DNA of 38,685 nt, taken from contig CAYWNP010000007.1 of NCBI GenBank assembly GCA_964459675.1, forward strand, positions 1 to 38,685. The letters run 5' to 3'. The DNA comes from CAIZQW01 sp964459675. GTDB lineage: Bacteria; Verrucomicrobiota; Kiritimatiellia; RFP12; UBA1067. Positions 8,801 to 16,230 of this stretch are shown piece by piece; position 1 is the stretch's first letter, and every line of letters begins with the position of its first letter. The notes beneath the pieces were generated by a model. The model saw only the letters and a program-made list of their open reading frames with translations. It had not been told where the DNA came from and did no database searches. Made by a program: the position numbers and the translations under genes.

Positions 8801-9134
8801 GATACCGATCGAGAATACCCCCCTCAGTCAACTCCATGGCCAAGTTGAGCGCGGTCTGTCCGCCCAGCGTAGGGAGCAGAGCGTCGGGACGCTCACAGCG
8901 AATGATCTCCTGCAACACCTCCACGGTCAGAGGTTCAATATAGGTACGATCTGCAAATTCAGGGTCCGTCATGATGGTCGCTGGATTGCTATTCACCAGC
9001 ACGACCTCAAAGCCCTCTTTCTTCAGAACCTTACAGGCTTGAACACCCGAGTAATCGAATTCGCACCCCTGCCCGATGGCAATCGGGCCGGAGCCGATGA
9101 GCATGATCTTTTTCAAGTCGGTACGTTTAGGCAT
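5886..9134 (-). CDS. carB: Carbamoyl-phosphate synthase large subunit
   Basis: This 1082-residue protein is full length. It forms carbamoyl phosphate from ammonia (channelled from CarA), bicarbonate and two ATP, feeding pyrimidine and arginine synthesis. Two homologous halves are visible: each starts with a GxGP/GQGxEFDY segment (SGPIAIGQGCEFDYS near residue 15 and GGGPNRIGQGIEFDYC near 555) and contains an ATP-grasp domain with conserved EMNPR/EVNPR. The last 140 residues are the MGS-like allosteric domain. Its ATG overlaps the pyrG stop by 8 nt, with AAAGGAGA inside the pyrG end, so translation is coupled. No clear rho-independent terminator follows the gene. Confidence 0.98.
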   Translation of the reverse strand: MPKRTDLKKIMLIGSGPIAIGQGCEFDYSGVQACKVLKKEGFEVVLVNSNPATIMTDPEFADRTYIEPLTVEVLQEIIRCERPDALLPTLGGQTALNLAMELTEGGILDRYHVELIGANAEAIRRAEDRLIFKNIMRDIGLELPLSGSAHTLQEALSIASTIGKWPLIIRPGFTLGGTGGGIAYNMDDFKTIVARGLAASRNSEVLIEESLLGWKEFELEVIRDRKDNCVIVCSIENFDPMGVHTGDSITVAPAQTLSDKEYQLMRDNSLRVMRAIGVETGGSNVQWAVNPVDGRQIIIEMNPRVSRSSALASKATGFPIAKIATLLAVGYTLDEIRNDITRATPSCFEPALDYVVTKIPRFAFEKFPAADSTLGTQMKSVGEAMSIGRNFKQSFQKALRSLETGRFGFGADGKNQKFEVMSDAELEAQIIRPHAERVFVLYEAMKRGVTVERLYELSGIDPYFLRHLAELVQFEAGLAKGLAKPDSEATEMMRQAKIWGYSDRQLAYLLKTKEAEMRKRRVQQGVLPTYGLVDTCAGEFEAITPYYYSTYSEHDEPVRDKGGKKSIMILGGGPNRIGQGIEFDYCCVHAAFALHDAGFETIMVNSNPETVSTDYDTSDKLYFEPLTLEDIMNIYEREACAGIIVQFGGQTPLNLAMQLKEAGATIIGTSPEDIEAAEDRKFFKQLADRLNIKQPPSGIAYTVDEAVAIADQIGYPVLVRPSFVLGGRAMVIVYEPQYLRKYVEEAARVAEGKPILVDRFLEHATEIDVDFISDGTNTVIGAIMEHVELAGIHSGDSACSIPTHSISEEIKNRIRVQSAALAKELHVCGLINIQFAVQDDDVYILEVNPRASRTVPFVSKAIGVPLAKKAALCMVGKTLPELGFTQEVTIPYTAFKEAVFPFVKFPGVDIVLTPEMKSTGEVMGIDYHYGTAYLKSQMAANNAIPLKGGVFLSLRDEDKLPALPLIRELSKLGYELYCTRGTATMLYNNGIKCHAVYRIPSGRPNILDLMAEKKIQWIVNAPETGASSKMDETQMRSGAVLAGIPLSTTLDGFQAALQGLQTNDLNGRIAVCSLQEYHKHLP

Positions 9135-10731
9135 GACTCTCCTTTTGTTTGAGCGCTGCTGCGATCAAACCTTTAAATAATGGATGGGCTTCTGCAATTT
9201 GCGATTGGAATTCAGGATGGAACTGGCAACCGATGAAGAACGGATGGTTCTGCAATTCCACCATCTCGACCAAGAGGTCATCGGGTGACGTGCCAACGAT
9301 CTTCAAGTCCGAGGTTGCAAAATCCTCGCGATAGAGGTTGTTGAACTCATAACGATGACGGTGGCGTTCCAGAATATCGTCCTTACCATAGAGCTGGTGA
9401 GTGATGCTATCCTTTAACAGACGGCAGGGATAACTTCCCAAACGCATGGTTCCTCCCTTTGCAGAGATGGTGCGTTGGTCATGCATGAGATGGACAACCG
9501 GATGCGTCGTCTCAGGGTTCATCTCCACACTGTCCGCATCCTCGAACTTCAGAACATTGCGCGCGTATTCAATGACCATGCACTGCAACCCAAGACAGAT
9601 GCCGAGGAGCGGAATCTTCTGCTCGCGTGCACGTTTGATTGCCTGAAGCTTTCCAGGGATGCCCCGATGACCAAAGCCGCCGGGAATCAAGATACAATCC
9701 ACATTATCCAGCATTTCCGGGGCCTTTTCCAGCAACTCCGCCTCAACCAATTCCACCTTGACGCGGCAATCATTCGCAATGCCTGCATGATGAATAGATT
9801 CCACGATGCTCTTGTAGGCATCGGGACAACCCGTGTATTTGCCGACCACTGCAATGGTGCAGTTGTTCTTGGGTGAGATCACGGTATCCACCAATTTGCT
9901 CCAATCCTCCATATCAATCTTGCCGCAGGGCAGGTGGAGAAGGTTCAGGACCTTCTTGTCAAAATTCTGCTTCGCCAACTCCAAAGGAACCTCATAGATC
10001 GAATGCGACACATCCCGCTCTTCAATCACCAGTTCGACAGGCACATTGCAAAAGAGCGCCAGCTTCTGCATCTCACTCTCGCTGATCGACACCTCTGTGC
10101 GACAGACCAATACGTCTGGGAAGATGCCGATGTTGCGTAAGATACCGACGGACTGTTGCGACGGCTTCGTCTTCAACTCGCCTGCAGCCCTCAAGTAAGG
10201 CAGAAGGGTCAGATGCACAAAAATCGCATTCAGCTGTCCGACCTCGTGACGGAACTGACGAGCCGCCTCCAAGAAGGGAAGTGATTCAATGTCGCCTGCG
10301 GTGCCCCCAACCTCAATAATCGCAATGTCAATATCCGGACCCGCAACCGACTTAAAAGCCTCTTTGATCTCGTTCGTGATGTGAGGGATCACCTGCACCG
10401 TCGCGCCAAGATATCCCCCTTGACGTTCGCGTTCGATCACAGCCTTGTAGATACGACCCGAAGTGTAGTTACTGTTGCGCGTACACCGGATGCCGGTAAA
10501 ACGTTCATAGTGACCCAAATCCAGATCGGTCTCCGTTCCATCGGCCGTCACAAAGACTTCGCCATGCTGATACGGAGACATCGTGCCTGGATCGACGTTG
10601 AAGTAAGGGTCGAGTTTCTGCATCGCGACCTTCAGTCCGCGACGCTTCAGCAACAAGGCCAATGAAGCTGCCGTGATGCCCTTGCCCAGACTCGAAACCA
10701 CACCGCCCGTCATGAAAATATATTTGGTCAT
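9127..10731 (-). CDS. pyrG: CTP synthase
   Basis: A 534-residue CTP synthase that aminates UTP to CTP using ATP and glutamine. The N-terminal amidoligase domain starts with TKYIFMTGGVVSSLGKGI, containing the nucleotide-binding GKG. The C-terminal class I glutaminase has its nucleophile in LLGICLGLQ and the His-Glu pair in FHPEFQ. The ATG overlaps the carA stop (ATGA), with TGGAGGG upstream, and the gene's 3' end overlaps carB by 8 nt. Placing pyrG between the two carbamoyl-phosphate synthase subunits is unusual. It puts the first and last nucleotide-specific steps of CTP synthesis on one transcript. Confidence 0.98.
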   Translation of the reverse strand: MTKYIFMTGGVVSSLGKGITAASLALLLKRRGLKVAMQKLDPYFNVDPGTMSPYQHGEVFVTADGTETDLDLGHYERFTGIRCTRNSNYTSGRIYKAVIERERQGGYLGATVQVIPHITNEIKEAFKSVAGPDIDIAIIEVGGTAGDIESLPFLEAARQFRHEVGQLNAIFVHLTLLPYLRAAGELKTKPSQQSVGILRNIGIFPDVLVCRTEVSISESEMQKLALFCNVPVELVIEERDVSHSIYEVPLELAKQNFDKKVLNLLHLPCGKIDMEDWSKLVDTVISPKNNCTIAVVGKYTGCPDAYKSIVESIHHAGIANDCRVKVELVEAELLEKAPEMLDNVDCILIPGGFGHRGIPGKLQAIKRAREQKIPLLGICLGLQCMVIEYARNVLKFEDADSVEMNPETTHPVVHLMHDQRTISAKGGTMRLGSYPCRLLKDSITHQLYGKDDILERHRHRYEFNNLYREDFATSDLKIVGTSPDDLLVEMVELQNHPFFIGCQFHPEFQSQIAEAHPLFKGLIAAALKQKESHA

Positions 10732-11813
10732 TTTGCGCCCTCCAACAGTGCTCTGAATTGTTTAAAAAGATAAAATGCGTCATTCGGCCCAGGTGCTGCC
10801 TCAGGATGATACTGAACCGCAAACGCCGGCTCGCTCTTGTGGCGGATACCTTCGACGGTCTGATCATTCAAATTGATATGCGTCAATTCGAGCTGGCTGG
10901 GGAGCTTCTCGGGACTGAGCGCAAAATTGTGGTTCTGGCTCGTAATCTCCACCAGCCCGGTTAGCAAGTTCTTGACGGGATGGTTACATCCATGATGACC
11001 GAATTTCAGACGTCCGCATTGGGCTCCCATGGCCAGTCCCATAATCTGGTGACCCAGACAGATGCCCATGAGCGGCACCTTTCCTGTCAGCTCCTTTGCC
11101 GCTTGGATCGCTCCCTTGACAGCTGAAGGATCCGCAGGTCCGTTGGAGAAAAATACGCCATCTGGCTTCATCGCCAAAACTTCCTTCGACGTCGTCCAGG
11201 AGGGAACCACCTTCACGGCCATGCCCTGCCCCGCCAAGCAACGCAGAATGTTGTACTTGATACCAAAATCGTAGGCCACCACGCGAAAATCACCCGCTGT
11301 GCTCCACTCATATCCCTTGGGGTCGGTAACCTTTGCGGCATAGTCCTGTCCGTCGAGACCAACCCACTCCCGCGCACGGGCGACACCCTGCTCCGGGGTA
11401 ATGGCTTCAGCTGAAGTATGTAAAAAACCCTTCACTGTTCCGCAAGAACGCAAGTGAAGGGTCAGTTTACGCGTATCGACCTCGTAGAGGCACGGTACCT
11501 GATGCTGCTTGAGCAAATCAGGAAGCGAACACTCGGATTTAAAATTCGAAGGGGGATTCAGCCCCTGGATGATCAGACCGCTCAAAAAGAGCTTCCGTGA
11601 CTCCATCGCATCGGCGCAACAGCCATAGTTGCCCACCTCAGCTGTTGTCAGCGTCACAATCTGTCCAGCGTACGAAGGATCTGAGACAATCTCCTGATAC
11701 CCCGTCATGCCGGTATTGAAGACCACCTCGCCCACTTGATCAACAGCGGCTCCCGCAGCCTTACCAAAGAAGACCGTTCCATCCGCCAGCGCCAAAAATG
11801 CTCTATTTTGCAT
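10728..11813 (-). CDS. carA: Carbamoyl-phosphate synthase small subunit
   Basis: The glutaminase subunit releases ammonia for CarB. From the preferred ATG at 11813 it has 361 residues. The N-terminal CPSase domain starts FLALADGTVFFGKAAG and holds GEVVFNTGMTGYQEI. The C-terminal class I amidotransferase has its nucleophile in MGICLGHQ and the His-Glu of VQYHPEA. An upstream in-frame ATG at 11882 would add 23 residues, but only the 11813 start has a good ribosome site (GAGAGGGG) and matches the family N-terminus. The gene is first in the carA-pyrG-carB operon and is preceded by a leader rich in palindromes. Confidence 0.97.
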   Translation of the reverse strand: MQNRAFLALADGTVFFGKAAGAAVDQVGEVVFNTGMTGYQEIVSDPSYAGQIVTLTTAEVGNYGCCADAMESRKLFLSGLIIQGLNPPSNFKSECSLPDLLKQHQVPCLYEVDTRKLTLHLRSCGTVKGFLHTSAEAITPEQGVARAREWVGLDGQDYAAKVTDPKGYEWSTAGDFRVVAYDFGIKYNILRCLAGQGMAVKVVPSWTTSKEVLAMKPDGVFFSNGPADPSAVKGAIQAAKELTGKVPLMGICLGHQIMGLAMGAQCGRLKFGHHGCNHPVKNLLTGLVEITSQNHNFALSPEKLPSQLELTHINLNDQTVEGIRHKSEPAFAVQYHPEAAPGPNDAFYLFKQFRALLEGAK

Positions 11814-11868
11814 CACCACACCCCTCTCAGCGTTATTCTGCCTCAAACCTTTTACGATACATGCAACT

Positions 11869-11901
11869 ATTATGCCATACAAGCGTTTTTTTGAAAACGC
11901 T
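11869..11901 (-). promoter_or_regulatory. Candidate carA promoter and operator
   Basis: A CATAAT -10 hexamer on the minus strand (11869-11874) lies about 55 nt before the carA ATG. Upstream, 11882-11901 is a perfect inverted repeat (AGCGTTTT/AAAACGCT, 4-nt centre) that covers the poorly matched -35 region. A repressor bound there would block transcription. The -10 match is good and the -35 weak, so the promoter is tentative. Confidence 0.45.
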
Positions 11902-11920
11902 CCTTAAATAGCCTTTTTGA

Positions 11921-11942
11921 GTTAAAAATGATCATTTTTAAC
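11921..11942. promoter_or_regulatory. Perfect 22-bp palindrome upstream of carA
   Basis: An uninterrupted palindrome with 11-nt half-site GTTAAAAATGA lies 20 bp upstream of the inverted repeat that overlaps the carA promoter. A perfect 22-bp palindrome in an intergenic region is a strong candidate for a dimeric regulator site. It has no T-tract on either side, which argues against a terminator. Confidence 0.5.
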
Positions 11943-12027
11943 GCTTTCTAATTTCTCTCTCTCGACACGCAACCCATCATGTTTACATTCAGGTAAAACA
12001 AAAGTGTCGCTTTTTTACGAAACAGTA

Positions 12028-12152
12028 ATTTTGGCTATAATTTCAGCCCGGGATGATGGAATAAATAACCGGAGCCAGTCCACTTTTTAAGGGGTGATCA
12101 CGGGCCCGACGGGTACGCTCTGATCCCTAATCCCTAAGGCAGGCGCGACAAC
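12028..12152 (-). pseudogene. Decayed copy of the 3' end of the gene at 13243-13959
   Basis: This stretch aligns by eye with 13186-13305, the last codons and downstream flank of the exported-protein gene beyond lpxI. The remnant still reads DQSVPVGPVITP-stop on the minus strand, against DQSAPLGPVITR-stop in the intact gene. A 7-bp tandem duplication (CCTAATC type, 12125-12138) shifts the frame just upstream. Only about 125 bp remain. It is a fragment of a duplicated gene, not a functional gene. Confidence 0.7.
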
Positions 12153-12162
12153 ATGTTGAGGA

Positions 12163-12205
12163 AGATAATTCTGAATCAGATAATTCCTTAACAGACAAGC
12201 TTGTC
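12163..12205. promoter_or_regulatory. Direct repeats and palindrome upstream of lpxI
   Basis: AGATAATTC occurs twice with a 15-bp period (12163-12171 and 12178-12186). It is followed by a perfect 14-bp palindrome AGACAAGCTTGTCT at 12192-12205. Both lie just upstream of the lpxI promoter -35 box, where activator or repressor sites are often found. Confidence 0.4.
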
Positions 12206-12227
12206 TTTTCAAAACTCCTTTGGTATT

Positions 12228-12256
12228 TTGACAACTGTTCGGGTAAATTATAAAAA
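12228..12256 (+). promoter_or_regulatory. Sigma-70-type promoter for lpxI
   Basis: A perfect TTGACA at 12228-12233 is followed after 17 bp by TAAAAA (12251-12256). A better hexamer, TATAAA at 12249-12254, has a 15-bp spacer. Transcription would start about 30 nt before the lpxI ATG. Confidence 0.6.
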
Positions 12257-12294
12257 TTATTGGATTTTAGTTTTAACCCTAAAGGCGTCCTATT

Positions 12295-13134
12295 ATGGTC
12301 GAATCCCTCGTGATTGTGGCTGGTGTCGGCGAATACCCCGTTTTAATGGCTCAAGGGGCGCGAAAAGCAGGTGTTAATAAGATTGCCGCTTTGGCGATCC
12401 GGGGCGCGGCTGAGCGCCGGCTAAAGGCTTATGTGGATGAGTGGATTCCTGTGGGGATCGGCGAACTCCAAACCGTTCGCGACTGGTGCGCAGCCCACAA
12501 CACGTATAAGCTTGAGTTTGGCGGTGGCATATCGCCCTCGGCCTTGTTTACAACAAAATTTGATGCGCTCAGCCGTAAACTGCTTGCAGAGCTTCCCATC
12601 AAAAACTCGCACACCATTTTTGGAAAACTCTGTGATGTTTTGGAAGAGACTGGCGTAAAAGTGCTCCCTGCCTCTTGTTTTATGGATGAGGCCATTCCAG
12701 GACCTGGTCTCATCACCTCGGTTCCACCGGATGCACGCGAGCAGACGGACATCGAATTAGGCAGCAAGATCTCTCTCGCCATCTCGGCTGTCGAGATTGG
12801 ACAAGTGGTCGTTGTTAAGAATGGAGCCATCTGTGCCGTCGAAGCTCTGGAAGGAACAAATACGACCATTAAGCGCGGCACGAAACTTGGAGGCAAGGGT
12901 TGTGTTGTTTTTAAGGGAGCAAAGGAAGGGCACGATATGCGCTTTGACATTCCCGCCTTCGGCATGAAGACGCTAAAATTTCTCAGGAAGACCGGCGTTT
13001 CCGTCTTTGCCTTTCAAGCCTATCGCATGATCTTTCTCGAACAAGAGCAAGTTCGTCGTTATGCTGATAAATGGGGCATCAAGATCGTCTCTGTCCCTTG
13101 TCAGCTCGCGCCCTGTCCGATGCGGCCTGAATAA
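12295..13134 (+). CDS. lpxI: UDP-2,3-diacylglucosamine pyrophosphatase LpxI
   Basis: A 279-residue member of the LpxI (formerly DUF1009) family, the normal length. LpxI hydrolyses UDP-2,3-diacylglucosamine to lipid X in lipid A synthesis, replacing LpxH in many non-gammaproteobacterial lineages. Recognisable segments are the N-terminal IVAGVGEYPVLMAQGARKAG, the central VVVKNGAICAVEALEGTNTTIKRG, and the C-terminal DMRFDIPAFGMKTLKFL. The gene stands alone, divergent from carA, with no other lpx gene nearby. The ribosome site is weak (AAAGG). Its presence supports an organism that makes lipid A. Confidence 0.93.
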   Translation: MVESLVIVAGVGEYPVLMAQGARKAGVNKIAALAIRGAAERRLKAYVDEWIPVGIGELQTVRDWCAAHNTYKLEFGGGISPSALFTTKFDALSRKLLAELPIKNSHTIFGKLCDVLEETGVKVLPASCFMDEAIPGPGLITSVPPDAREQTDIELGSKISLAISAVEIGQVVVVKNGAICAVEALEGTNTTIKRGTKLGGKGCVVFKGAKEGHDMRFDIPAFGMKTLKFLRKTGVSVFAFQAYRMIFLEQEQVRRYADKWGIKIVSVPCQLAPCPMRPE

Positions 13135-13242
13135 GCACATCTCGCAGACCATAGTATTTGTTCAGTATGAAGGACAGGGCGAGAAGCTTTGACTGTAAAA
13201 TCCCCGGCATGACAAGATAGATGACCCGAGACAGGTCGCTTT

Positions 13243-13959
13243 TTACCGGGTGATCACAGGGCCGAGGGGGGCGCTCTGATCCCTGAGGCAGGCGATCTCG
13301 GCGACATCATGGTTCTTCATGACGAGAACCTTGAAGATCGCGCCCTGCGCTCCGCCCAGAAATTCGCGACCTTCCGGCCCTGTCTCGTAACCCATGACCA
13401 CCACGACGCGTTTGCCATGGGCGGTCATCAAGAACTTGGTGCCGGGCTTTGGCTTGCCATGGGCGGACCAGAACATGTTGGCGATCCATAACTCCTCGGC
13501 CACAGAAGGACGGGTGTTACCCACGGATCCCTGTCCTGGGCTGCCGCTCTCAGCTGGAGTCCATTGTCTGGCATACGTGTTGTCAAACAACTCATTAAAG
13601 GAGGCCTTGGGAAAGAATTTCCGGTATTCGATACCTTCCCGGTTAAGATGCTGTTTGATCCCTTCATCGGATCCTATTTTCCGTTTTCCGATCATGAAGG
13701 TGCTTTTGGGAAAGAGACGTGGTTTCGTGCTGTTGACGTCGGCAGGAAAGAGATCTGCGGTTGTAGCCAGATGAGACTCCAGCACAAACTTGCCAGTTGC
13801 CGGCAGATGGACGATGCGATTGTTCAGCTTTGCTTCAAACGGGATTGTCGAGTAATCATAGGCATCCCTGCCCACCCATCTTATGGCACATCCGACATTG
13901 AACAGCGCCAACACGAACACACCAACCCAGACCCCATTGAGCAAAACGCGCCTCTTCAT
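13243..13959 (-). CDS. Exported protein of unknown function
   Basis: About 238 residues from ATG at 13959, chosen because AAAAGAGA precedes it; an in-frame ATG at 13974 lacks a ribosome site. The N-terminus is a signal sequence: a basic start, a hydrophobic stretch, then FNVGC. The Cys could be lipidated, but Asn at -3 makes a poor lipobox. The mature part is soluble. It has one conserved-looking block around ANMFWSAHGKPKPGTKFL followed by GKRVVVVMGYETGPEGREFLGG. I do not recognise the family. A degenerate copy of its C-terminus lies at 12028-12152, so it probably belongs to a duplicated family. It diverges from the pabBC gene. Confidence 0.75.
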   Translation of the reverse strand: MKRRVLLNGVWVGVFVLALFNVGCAIRWVGRDAYDYSTIPFEAKLNNRIVHLPATGKFVLESHLATTADLFPADVNSTKPRLFPKSTFMIGKRKIGSDEGIKQHLNREGIEYRKFFPKASFNELFDNTYARQWTPAESGSPGQGSVGNTRPSVAEELWIANMFWSAHGKPKPGTKFLMTAHGKRVVVVMGYETGPEGREFLGGAQGAIFKVLVMKNHDVAEIACLRDQSAPLGPVITR

Positions 13960-14048
13960 AAATTCTCTTTTCATTAGGGATAACCTGCGCCCCTAACGCC
14001 ACACTTAGCATCCGTTAGAGAGTATACGTGTTTTCGACTTCGTTATTC

Positions 14049-14069
14049 AAGACACAACTTCCGTGTCTT
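14049..14069. promoter_or_regulatory. Inverted repeat upstream of pabBC
   Basis: AAGACAC and GTGTCTT form a perfect 7-bp inverted repeat around a 7-nt centre, immediately before the earliest possible pabBC start (GTG at 14071). It could be an operator between the divergent genes, or a leader hairpin if transcription starts upstream. Confidence 0.35.
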
Positions 14070-14070
14070 T

Positions 14071-15831
14071 GTGTATAACACAATCGCCCGTAGCAGTTAC
14101 CAGTTGACCTCTCCCGATGAATATGAGATTGTTTTGGCGAACGCTTTTTACTGCTTTGACTGTCGAATCCTTGATGACAAAAACATGCAACGATATGCCA
14201 ATATGGCTTTTGAGAGTCCTGTAGAGGTTATAGAAGCCTTTGCCTATGACGGACTCGTTGATGCCTTCAAAAGGATTGAACAGGCCTGGCAAAGCCACAC
14301 TCTTCTGGGCTACATCCGCTATGAGGCGAAAAACGCCCTTCTCAATCCTGGCTTCAACTCAAAGCTCCCCCTGCTCTACTTTGAAGTCCATGAGGCGGTC
14401 CTTCCCTACGCGCCCCGTGCGCGGCCATATCTCCCTTTGACGGCCATCCCCTCGCTCGACTTCGCGACTTATCGCGATGCCCTTCTGCAAATTAAAGAGG
14501 ATATTGCCGAGGGCAACACGTATCAGGTCAACTACACCTACGATAGTCGTCTCAAAACTTCCCTTGCGCCCCTTGATCTCTATGAGATGCTTCTCCCCCG
14601 CCAGACCACCCCCTACACCGCTTTCATTGAAAACCAATACGAGAGCATCCTCTCCTTCTCGCCGGAACTCTTCTTCGAGATCGAGGGACGCACCATACGC
14701 GCCAAGCCAATGAAGGGTACCGCCTGCCGCGGAAAAAACAGCGCAGAAGATGATGCCAATCGGGTCGGCCTTCAGGAGGATGCCAAGAACCGTTCCGAAA
14801 ATGTCATGATCGTGGACCTCTTGCGCAATGATCTCGGCAAGGTGGCCACCCCCGGAAGCGTCAAGGTCACCCAGCTCTTTGAAGTCGAAACCCACAGTAC
14901 CCTACACCAGATGACCTCGGAGATTGTCGCGGAGCTGAAGGAGTCCACCTCCCTGTGGGAGATTTTTAAGGCACTCTTCCCCTGCGGTTCCGTGACTGGC
15001 GCGCCCAAACGCAGTACCATGACCATCATTGACGCGCTTGAAAAGGGACCCCGCGGGGTCTATTGCGGCGCCATCGCCTTTCTTCAGCCCGGCCGCGCAA
15101 CCTTCAGTGTTCCGATCCGCATCCTCCAGCGCAAACGGGAAGAGGCCGACTATCGTTACCGCGTGGGCAGTGGCATTGTCTGGGACTCCGATCCGCAAGA
15201 GGAGTGGCTTGAGACACAGACCAAAACCTCTTTCCTCCAGGGCGACTATCAGCTTCTGGAGACAATCCGAGTCACGGATGGCGCCTGGATCTATGGCGCA
15301 GAACACCTCGCTCGCATGGAACAGTCGGCAACGGCGCTGGGCTTCCCTTTTCAAAAACCCGTCATGCCCCGTCAACATCCGGATGGCATCTTGCGCCTGC
15401 TACTCGCACGGGACGGCACCTTCACGACAGAGTTGCATCCTGACAAGGGAATTCACTCGACACATGTTGCACTCGCGCCGCACTGCGTCGCAAGTTTTGA
15501 ACCTTTGCTCCGCCACAAGACCACCTATCGTCCGTGGTATGCGGAGACACTTGAGAAAATTCGCACCGGCGAGCTCTTTGACGAACTCTTTATGAATGAG
15601 CACGGGGAAGTAACCGAGGGCTCGCGAAGCAACCTCTTCGCGCAGATCAATGGCGTGCTCTACACACCTCCTCTGGCGTGCGGATTACTCAATGGGATCC
15701 TGCGCCAACAGTTGCTCGACGAAAGAAAATGCCAGGAGCGTTGTCTCCGCCTCGAAGACCTCCAAAAAGCTGAGCACCTCTTCTGCGGCAACTCCGTCCG
15801 CGGCCTCATCGAGGTTCAATTGTTGGCTTGA
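14071..15831 (+). CDS. Aminodeoxychorismate synthase (PabB) fused to aminodeoxychorismate lyase (PabC)
   Basis: A 586-residue fusion making p-aminobenzoate for folate from chorismate and glutamine-derived ammonia. Residues about 90-385 are the chorismate-binding domain, with the catalytic-lysine motif KPMKGT (Lys215), the ENVMIVDLLRNDLG segment, and FPCGSVTGAPK. The rest is a class IV aminotransferase fold (pyridoxal phosphate) with HKTTYR, carrying the likely Schiff-base lysine, and TEGSRSNLF. The start is uncertain: GTG at 14071 lacks a ribosome site, and in-frame TTG at 14134 or ATG at 14185 are alternatives. No pabA is nearby; the TrpG domain at 37.9-38.7 kb could supply ammonia. Confidence 0.92.
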   Translation: MYNTIARSSYQLTSPDEYEIVLANAFYCFDCRILDDKNMQRYANMAFESPVEVIEAFAYDGLVDAFKRIEQAWQSHTLLGYIRYEAKNALLNPGFNSKLPLLYFEVHEAVLPYAPRARPYLPLTAIPSLDFATYRDALLQIKEDIAEGNTYQVNYTYDSRLKTSLAPLDLYEMLLPRQTTPYTAFIENQYESILSFSPELFFEIEGRTIRAKPMKGTACRGKNSAEDDANRVGLQEDAKNRSENVMIVDLLRNDLGKVATPGSVKVTQLFEVETHSTLHQMTSEIVAELKESTSLWEIFKALFPCGSVTGAPKRSTMTIIDALEKGPRGVYCGAIAFLQPGRATFSVPIRILQRKREEADYRYRVGSGIVWDSDPQEEWLETQTKTSFLQGDYQLLETIRVTDGAWIYGAEHLARMEQSATALGFPFQKPVMPRQHPDGILRLLLARDGTFTTELHPDKGIHSTHVALAPHCVASFEPLLRHKTTYRPWYAETLEKIRTGELFDELFMNEHGEVTEGSRSNLFAQINGVLYTPPLACGLLNGILRQQLLDERKCQERCLRLEDLQKAEHLFCGNSVRGLIEVQLLA

Positions 15832-15856
15832 ACCTCAGGAAGGCAGAGCGTATAAT
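15828..15856 (+). promoter_or_regulatory. Promoter for the small lipoprotein gene
   Basis: TTGAAC (15828-15833), a 17-bp spacer and a perfect TATAAT (15851-15856). The -35 box overlaps the pabBC stop codon. Transcription would begin about 50 nt before the ATG at 15913, so the small gene can be expressed independently. Confidence 0.65.
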
Positions 15857-15912
15857 AGAAAGCATTCAATGTGTGTATTGTTGTGTGACTTCCTAAAACA
15901 AAGGAGATTATT

Positions 15913-16215
15913 ATGACCTCACGTCGTCAATTCATTCAAGCCTGTATTCCACTCTCGGCAGCGCTCGTGCTGAGTTCCTGTAAGACCGCGGAGCCACCGG
16001 TTCCGACCGAAGCTGCTTCCCGCTTTAAAGCTACTGGAGCCACGGTGATTGATGCTGATGAAAAGGCCGTTAAGATCTATATCAAGTGTCCGCGGTGCGG
16101 CTACACCACCCAGATGGAGATTGAAAAGCCGACCGCCGACAAACCCTATTCAAAAGAGTGGAAATGTCCGCGCTGCGGATGCCGCGTGAAGATTACGGTC
16201 GAAGTGGAGAAGTGA
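15913..16215 (+). CDS. Small Tat-type lipoprotein with two CPRC zinc knuckles
   Basis: A 100-residue protein whose ATG follows a strong AAAGGAG site. The N-terminus has a twin-arginine-like motif (SRRQFI), a hydrophobic segment, and a textbook lipobox LSSC with Cys23 as the lipidated residue. The mature part carries CPRCG at 59-63 and CPRCG at 85-89, typical of a zinc ribbon or rubredoxin-like metal site. Tat export would fit a protein that folds around metal in the cytoplasm before transport. I do not recognise a named family. Its own promoter precedes it, and it converges on a sulfatase gene across a repeat-filled gap. Confidence 0.85.
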   Translation: MTSRRQFIQACIPLSAALVLSSCKTAEPPVPTEAASRFKATGATVIDADEKAVKIYIKCPRCGYTTQMEIEKPTADKPYSKEWKCPRCGCRVKITVEVEK

Positions 16216-16230
16216 TCGGCAGGCAGTAGC

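Noticed and set aside
7947..9152. Long plus-strand open frame opposite carB
   Set aside because: The minus strand encodes full-length CarB here; the plus frame has no ribosome site or recognisable domain.
12020..12060. TATAAT on the plus strand near 12037 as an lpxI promoter
   Set aside because: It lies 250 nt upstream, within the decayed gene copy, with a poor -35; the TTGACA promoter at 12228 is better placed.
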